From contig NZ_JOEQ01000004.1 of the NCBI RefSeq assembly GCF_000721075.1, forward strand, positions 1-64,000: a stretch of DNA of 64,000 bases, read 5' to 3'. Source of the DNA: Streptosporangium amethystogenes. GTDB lineage: Bacteria > Actinomycetota > Actinomycetes > Streptosporangiales > Streptosporangiaceae. A model generated the notes under the pieces. That model was not told where the DNA came from. It worked only from the letters and a program-made list of their open reading frames with translations, and searched no databases. Below, piece by piece: positions 60,042 to 64,000 of this stretch. Position 1 is the stretch's first letter. The number at the start of each line of letters is the position of its first letter. Both the position numbers and the translations under genes were made by a program.

Positions 60042-61166
60042 TTACTCGGCGGCGGCGAGCTGACCGCAGGCACCGTCGATCTCGCGACCGCGGGTGTCGC
60101 GGACCGTCACCGGCACACCGTGGAACTCCAGGCGCCGGACGAAGGCGCGCTCGTCCTCGGGCCGGGAGGCGGTCCACTTGGAACCCGGGGTCGGGTTGAG
60201 CGGGATCAGGTTGACGTGCACGAGCTTGTTCTTGATCAGCTTGCCGAGCAGGTCGGCCCGCCACTCCTGGTCGTTGATGTCCTTGATCAGCGCGTACTCG
60301 ATGGAGACCCGGCGCTTGGTCCTGGCCGCGTAGTCCCAGGCCGCGCCGAGGACCTCGGCGACCTTCCACCGGGTGTTGATCGGCACCAGGGTGTCACGGA
60401 GCTCGTCGTCGGGAGCGTGCAGCGAGAGCGCCAGCGTCACCGGCAGCCCCTCCCCGGCGAGCTTGCCGATCGCCGGAACCAGACCGACCGTGGAGACGGT
60501 GATCCCCCGGGCGGAGATGCCCAGGCCGTCGGGCGCGGGCTCGACCATGCGGCGGACGGCGCCGACCACGGCCTTGTAGTTGGCCAGCGGCTCGCCCATG
60601 CCCATGAAGACCACGTTGCTGACCCGCCCGGGACCGCCGGGCACCTCACCGGCGGCCAGCGCCCGCGCTCCGGCCACGACCTGCTCGACGATCTCGGCGG
60701 TGGTCATGTTGCGGGTCAGACCCGCCTGGCCGGTGGCGCAGAACGGGCAGTTCATGCCACAGCCCGCCTGCGAGGACACGCACATGGTCGTGCGGTCGGT
60801 GTAGCGCATCAGGACCGACTCGACCAGCGCGCCGTCGAAGAGCCGCCACAGCGTCTTACGGGTGGTGCCGGCGTCGGTGGTCATCTCCCGGACGGAGGTC
60901 AGCAGGCTGGGGAAGAACGCGGCGGCGAACTTCTCCCTGGCGGCGGCCGGAAGATCCGTCATCAGCGCGGGGTCGCCGTTGAGCTTCTCGAAGTAGTGCC
61001 GGGAGAGCTGGTCGGCACGGAACGGCTTCTCGCCCAGCTCGGCGACCGCCGCCCGGCGCTCGGCCATGGTCAGGTCGGCCAGGTGGCGGGCGGGCTTGGC
61101 CCGGCGCGGCGCCACGAAGGTGAGCTGGCCGGGTACGGGGGTCCCGGACTGACTGGCAGTCGACAC
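60042..61166 (-). CDS. rlmN: 23S rRNA (adenine2503-C2)-methyltransferase
   Basis: 374 residues from GTG 61166 (GAAGG eight bases upstream; TTG 61172 is also in frame). Radical-SAM cluster CGMNCPFC with C136, C140 and C143, the methyl-carrier Cys near the C-terminus (GACGQ, about C367) and its partner C129 in [14 protein letters not shown] and SLHAPDDE are also diagnostic. Methylates A2503 of 23S rRNA and certain tRNAs using two SAM. In actinobacteria it usually follows cdsA directly; here a SUFU-domain gene lies between. Confidence 0.95.
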   Translation of the reverse strand: MSTASQSGTPVPGQLTFVAPRRAKPARHLADLTMAERRAAVAELGEKPFRADQLSRHYFEKLNGDPALMTDLPAAAREKFAAAFFPSLLTSVREMTTDAGTTRKTLWRLFDGALVESVLMRYTDRTTMCVSSQAGCGMNCPFCATGQAGLTRNMTTAEIVEQVVAGARALAAGEVPGGPGRVSNVVFMGMGEPLANYKAVVGAVRRMVEPAPDGLGISARGITVSTVGLVPAIGKLAGEGLPVTLALSLHAPDDELRDTLVPINTRWKVAEVLGAAWDYAARTKRRVSIEYALIKDINDQEWRADLLGKLIKNKLVHVNLIPLNPTPGSKWTASRPEDERAFVRRLEFHGVPVTVRDTRGREIDGACGQLAAAE

Positions 61167-61238
61167 GTCCAATGCCTTCTCTCGACGGTTACGCGAATAC
61201 TCGAAGCGGTGCCCGACCGTGATCTAGAGTCCGGAGGT

Positions 61239-62321
61239 ATGGCGACAAACCGCCCCACGGGAGAGCGGGGAGACGGCGTCGAGGTCGTGCTCACCGACGT
61301 CAATCCCTACCGGAGCCGCACCCTGGTGGTCGAACGCGACGAGACTTCCTCGGTAGCTTACCTGTGCGGTTCACAGGGGGAGGTGCACGGAGCCGTCTGG
61401 CTGGCCAATCACGGCCCCGCTCCCGAAGGGCTGGACCAGGACCGGCTGGACTCCGCACTCCCGCCGACCGCCCCTCGGGCGAACACCCGGCACCCTGACG
61501 GCAGAGGCCCCCTGGGCACGCTGCGGGCGCTGTGGTTCGAGGAGGGCGACGGCGTCGCCCTGTACGAGAACGGAGAGCTGCTCGCGGTCATTCCCGGCTG
61601 GGCGGACATGAACCGGGGAATGCCCGGCTACTGCCGCGACGCGCTGGGCGAGTCCCCGCTCGCCTGGTCGCTGGAGGAGGCCTATGACGGCCTGGCCTCC
61701 CGGATCGCCAAAGCCCGCGCCTACTGGGAGTGGCGGGGCGGCGACGGCGCCTGGGCGTCGTTCCAGCAGTTCGTGATGGGTCATCTGGACCGCAGAGTCG
61801 GCACCGCGGGCCGGTTCTGGGACGCCGGGGGCGAGCGGATGCCCATGGTGGGCATCACCGAGCGACCGCCGGAGCGGGACAGGGAGTACACGATCCTGTC
61901 CACCGTCGGGATGAGCTGCCAGCGGATGCCCACCGTCGAGCAGTACATCGACCGGCCCGACGCCTACGCCCGGGTCGAGCTCGCCGTCGCCTCCCCCGGC
62001 GACGCCCGTGACGCGGCCCGGCTCTTCCTGTGGCTGGGGCAGTACCCCTGGCACTCGGTCACCTGGCTGGGCCACGGCCACACCGCCAGGTGGTACCACC
62101 GGCCGGAGACCTTCCCGCTCGGCTCCGCCTACGGCGGGGTCATGATGCTGACCGGGCTGCCGGGGCTGCCCGACCTGTCGGGCTTCTCCTTCGGCGGGGA
62201 CTCCGTCCAGTGGCTCTGGCTCATCCCGATCACGCCGGACGAGCTGGACCTGGTCTCGGCCGAGGGCTACCGGGCGGTGCTTCCGCGCCTGTCGGCGACC
62301 CGGCTCACCGGGACCGGATAA
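61239..62321 (+). CDS. SUFU-domain protein
   Basis: 360 residues. The C-terminal 190 match the suppressor-of-fused domain (ERPPERDREYTILSTVGMS, then ARVELAVASPGDARD, GLPDLSGFSF and a closing WLIPITPDELDL). Function in bacteria is unknown; some family members act as immunity proteins to toxins. The N-terminal ~140 residues are a separate part with ALWFEEGDGVALYENGELLAV. GGAGG directly precedes ATG 61239. It is on the opposite strand from rlmN and cdsA, interrupting their usual order. Confidence 0.85.
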   Translation: MATNRPTGERGDGVEVVLTDVNPYRSRTLVVERDETSSVAYLCGSQGEVHGAVWLANHGPAPEGLDQDRLDSALPPTAPRANTRHPDGRGPLGTLRALWFEEGDGVALYENGELLAVIPGWADMNRGMPGYCRDALGESPLAWSLEEAYDGLASRIAKARAYWEWRGGDGAWASFQQFVMGHLDRRVGTAGRFWDAGGERMPMVGITERPPERDREYTILSTVGMSCQRMPTVEQYIDRPDAYARVELAVASPGDARDAARLFLWLGQYPWHSVTWLGHGHTARWYHRPETFPLGSAYGGVMMLTGLPGLPDLSGFSFGGDSVQWLWLIPITPDELDLVSAEGYRAVLPRLSATRLTGTG

Positions 62322-62327
62322 GCCCCT

Positions 62328-63170
62328 TCACAGCAGCAGGGTGAACAGCGCCCAGACCGGAATCAGCGCCACGACGAGGGAGTCGAGGCGGTCCATCATG
62401 CCGCCGTGGCCGGGCAGCACACTGCTCATGTCCTTGACGCCGAGGTCGCGCTTGATCACCGACTCGACCAGGTCACCGAGGGTGGCGAAGACCACCACGA
62501 CCGCGCCGAGGAGGACACCCTTCCAGATGTCGTCCTTCAGCAGCCACGCCACCAGCCAGCCGCCCACGGCCATGCAGGCCAGTGCCGACCCGGCGAAGCC
62601 CTCCCAGGTCTTCTTCGGACTGATCGTCGGGGACATCTTGTGCCTGCCCAGGGATATCCCCGCGAAATATCCACCGATGTCGCTCGCGACCGTGGTGGCG
62701 ATGAAGACGAGCACCAGGTCCGCGCCCTTTATCGGGTGGGCGAGAAGCAGCGCCGCGAACCCCGCGAGCAGGGAGGGATAGACGACGACCAGGACGGTCG
62801 CGGTGATGTCGCGGACGTAGTTCTCGGTGCCCAGGAACATCCGCCAGATCATCAACACCAGCACGGTCATCGCGAAGACGCCGACCAGAGCGGCGGGCCC
62901 GCCAAAGTAGGCACCGGTCAGCATGGCGGCCATGCCGACCAGAACCGGGATCAGCGGGATCCTGATGTCCCTTTCCTCGAACGACCTGACCAGCTCCGTC
63001 ACTCCGACGCCTACCGCCGCGATCACCACGACGAGGAAGAGCACCTTTACGAAGTAGAGGGAGGCTATGGTGACCGCCGCCAGGGCAAGACCTACCGCCA
63101 CCGCAGCGGGGAGATTCCGGCCGGTACGGCTACTGCCCGCCACGGGTTCCACAGGGGGTCCTACTTTCAT
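62328..63170 (-). CDS. cdsA: phosphatidate cytidylyltransferase
   Basis: 280 residues, eight membrane helices. The signature near the C-terminus is GDLVESVIKRDLGVKDMSSVLPGHGGMMDRLDS (S...KR..gvKD...lPGHGG..DR.D), which contains the Mg-binding aspartates, preceded by KKTWEG. Makes CDP-diacylglycerol from CTP and phosphatidate, the precursor of all membrane phospholipids. ATG 63170. A strong terminator hairpin sits 12 bp upstream, at the frr end. Confidence 0.95.
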   Translation of the reverse strand: MKVGPPVEPVAGSSRTGRNLPAAVAVGLALAAVTIASLYFVKVLFLVVVIAAVGVGVTELVRSFEERDIRIPLIPVLVGMAAMLTGAYFGGPAALVGVFAMTVLVLMIWRMFLGTENYVRDITATVLVVVYPSLLAGFAALLLAHPIKGADLVLVFIATTVASDIGGYFAGISLGRHKMSPTISPKKTWEGFAGSALACMAVGGWLVAWLLKDDIWKGVLLGAVVVVFATLGDLVESVIKRDLGVKDMSSVLPGHGGMMDRLDSLVVALIPVWALFTLLL

Positions 63171-63181
63171 ACATACACAAA

Positions 63182-63220
63182 ATCCTTGTCCCGCACGGAG
63201 CGCCCGCGCGGGACAAGGAT
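63182..63220 (-). terminator. intrinsic terminator between frr and cdsA
   Basis: A 13-bp perfect stem, ATCCTTGTCCCGC / GCGGGACAAGGAT, with a 13-nt loop, then TTTTGTGT on the minus strand. The 3' arm includes the AAGGAT that would be the ribosome site of cdsA. Confidence 0.85.
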
Positions 63221-63226
63221 CATGGA

Positions 63227-63784
63227 TCAAACCTCAAGCAGCTCGGATTCCTTGTGCTTGAGCAGCTCGTCGATCTTGGCGACATGCTTCTGGGTGAGGT
63301 CGTCAAGCTCCTTCTCCGCCCGGCGTACCTCATCCTCACCCGCCTCGCCATCCTTGATCAGCTTGTCCAGGATCTCCTTGGCATTACGACGAATGTTACG
63401 GATGGAGACCTTGGAGTGCTCCGCCTTGTTCCTGGCGACCTTGATGTACTCCTTGCGGCGCTCCTCCGACAGTTCGGGAAAGGCCACCCGGATCACCGCT
63501 CCGTCGTTACCAGGGTTCACACCGAGGTCCGAGTTGCGGATCGCCTTCTCGATCGCGGCCATCGAGCTCTTGTCAAAAGGCTGGATGATGACCATGCGCG
63601 CCTCGGGCACGTGGAACGAGGCAAGCTGCTGAATGGGGGTGGGCGTCCCGTAGTACTCAGCGCTGATCTTGTTGAACATCGACGGGGTGACCCGACCGGT
63701 GCGGATGGCTGCGAAATCTTCCTTCGCCACCGACACGGCCTTGTCCATCTTTTCCTCGGCTTCGAGGAGAGTATCGTCGATCAC
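63227..63784 (-). CDS. frr: ribosome recycling factor
   Basis: 185 residues, exactly the family length. The N-terminal helix ([26 protein letters not shown]), [28 protein letters not shown], and [25 protein letters not shown] are all conserved RRF features. Releases ribosomes from mRNA after termination together with EF-G. GTG 63784 follows AGGGAG. pyrH, tsf and rpsB usually lie upstream; they are beyond the window. Confidence 0.97.
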   Translation of the reverse strand: MIDDTLLEAEEKMDKAVSVAKEDFAAIRTGRVTPSMFNKISAEYYGTPTPIQQLASFHVPEARMVIIQPFDKSSMAAIEKAIRNSDLGVNPGNDGAVIRVAFPELSEERRKEYIKVARNKAEHSKVSIRNIRRNAKEILDKLIKDGEAGEDEVRRAEKELDDLTQKHVAKIDELLKHKESELLEV

Positions 63785-63815
63785 AGCGGCTCCCTGTCTT
63801 CTCGGTCACTCACCA

Positions 63816-63973
63816 TCCTCGCTCACTTCGCGGGACGCTCCTACCTCGCGTACCACTCCGCTCGCTACGTCGGGCTCGCTCCCTGTCTCCTGGTCGCTCC
63901 CCACTCCTCGCTCACTTCGCGGGACGCTCCTACCTCGCGTACCACTCCGCTCGCCACCTCGGGGATGCTCCCT
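63816..63973. repeat. 89-bp-period tandem repeat upstream of frr
   Basis: A block of 50 identical bases starts at 63816 and again at 63905 (TCCTCGCTCACTTCGCGGGA..., continuing CGCTCCTACCTCGCGTACCA...), with similar flanks, so about 1.8 units of an 89-bp repeat. Contains inverted GCTCGC-type words. Intergenic, directly before frr. Confidence 0.85.
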
Positions 63974-64000
63974 AACGTGCCGGACTTACCAGTGTGCCGA

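Overview
The window is GC-rich throughout and most open frames use G or C at the third codon position. Its gene content points to a filamentous actinomycete, most likely of the Streptosporangiaceae type (Streptosporangium, Nonomuraea, Microbispora and relatives): DUF397 and XRE-DUF5753 genes, anti-sigma-like HATPases, a LAL-type LuxR regulator, an ECF41 sigma factor, an XRE-SARP remnant, and a frr-cdsA-rlmN housekeeping block at the right end. The genus is inferred from gene families only. No tRNA, rRNA, CRISPR array or intact insertion sequence was seen.

Left part (1-18 kb): membrane proteins (VC0807/DUF3159-like, TspO, DedA, an EamA-like transporter, DUF998), a GT4 glycosyltransferase, an acyl-ACP desaturase with a palindromic operator and a clean terminator, two MFS exporters, an XRE regulator divergent from an Atu4866-SDR pair, a 910-residue LuxR regulator, small cupin, DUF1330 and SnoaL-like genes, a LacI regulator divergent from an MFS gene with two matching operators between them, and an acyltransferase-3 gene.

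Accessory, partly decayed part (18-27 kb): a frameshifted DUF397 gene, a DUF5753 regulator without its DNA-binding half abutting the cut-off tail of an ATPase, duplicated hairpin-bearing fragments, a SulP/STAS remnant, an IS1634-type transposase remnant and small repeats. Working units sit between them: ECF41 sigma plus a DUF6220-like protein, an ECF sigma plus membrane-anchored partner, an alpha/beta hydrolase-TetR operon behind a 41-bp palindrome, and a small secreted protein. Next come a secreted subtilase, an HATPase, an HTH/TPR regulator, a GNAT enzyme, an FAD reductase, a second secreted protein and a rifampin-phosphotransferase-like PEP-utilising enzyme.

The most interesting locus is 37.5-42.7 kb on the minus strand. 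It looks like a compact RiPP (ribosomally made, post-translationally modified peptide) cluster: a C39-peptidase ABC exporter, an MvdC/MvdD-like ATP-grasp ligase, a PpiC-related peptide maturation protein, and three very short candidate precursor genes. Two precursors share the N-terminal pattern MELDI..LDM..LPAP although their C-terminal ends differ. The third has a double-glycine leader and a core rich in Ser/Thr and Asp/Glu. A broken XRE-SARP regulator lies just outside.

Right part (43-64 kb): a propionyl-CoA synthetase; an alpha/beta hydrolase with an N-acetylglucosamine-kinase-like ATPase; a putrescine/polyamine locus (FAD amine oxidase, PotCBDA transporter, aminobutyraldehyde-type dehydrogenase) with a divergent Lrp/AsnC regulator; a duplicated-domain DivIVA-like protein; a two-gene ABC exporter; an AAA/DUF4143 protein preceded by ~23-bp tandem repeats; and then rlmN, a SUFU-domain gene, cdsA and frr, with a strong intrinsic terminator between frr and cdsA.
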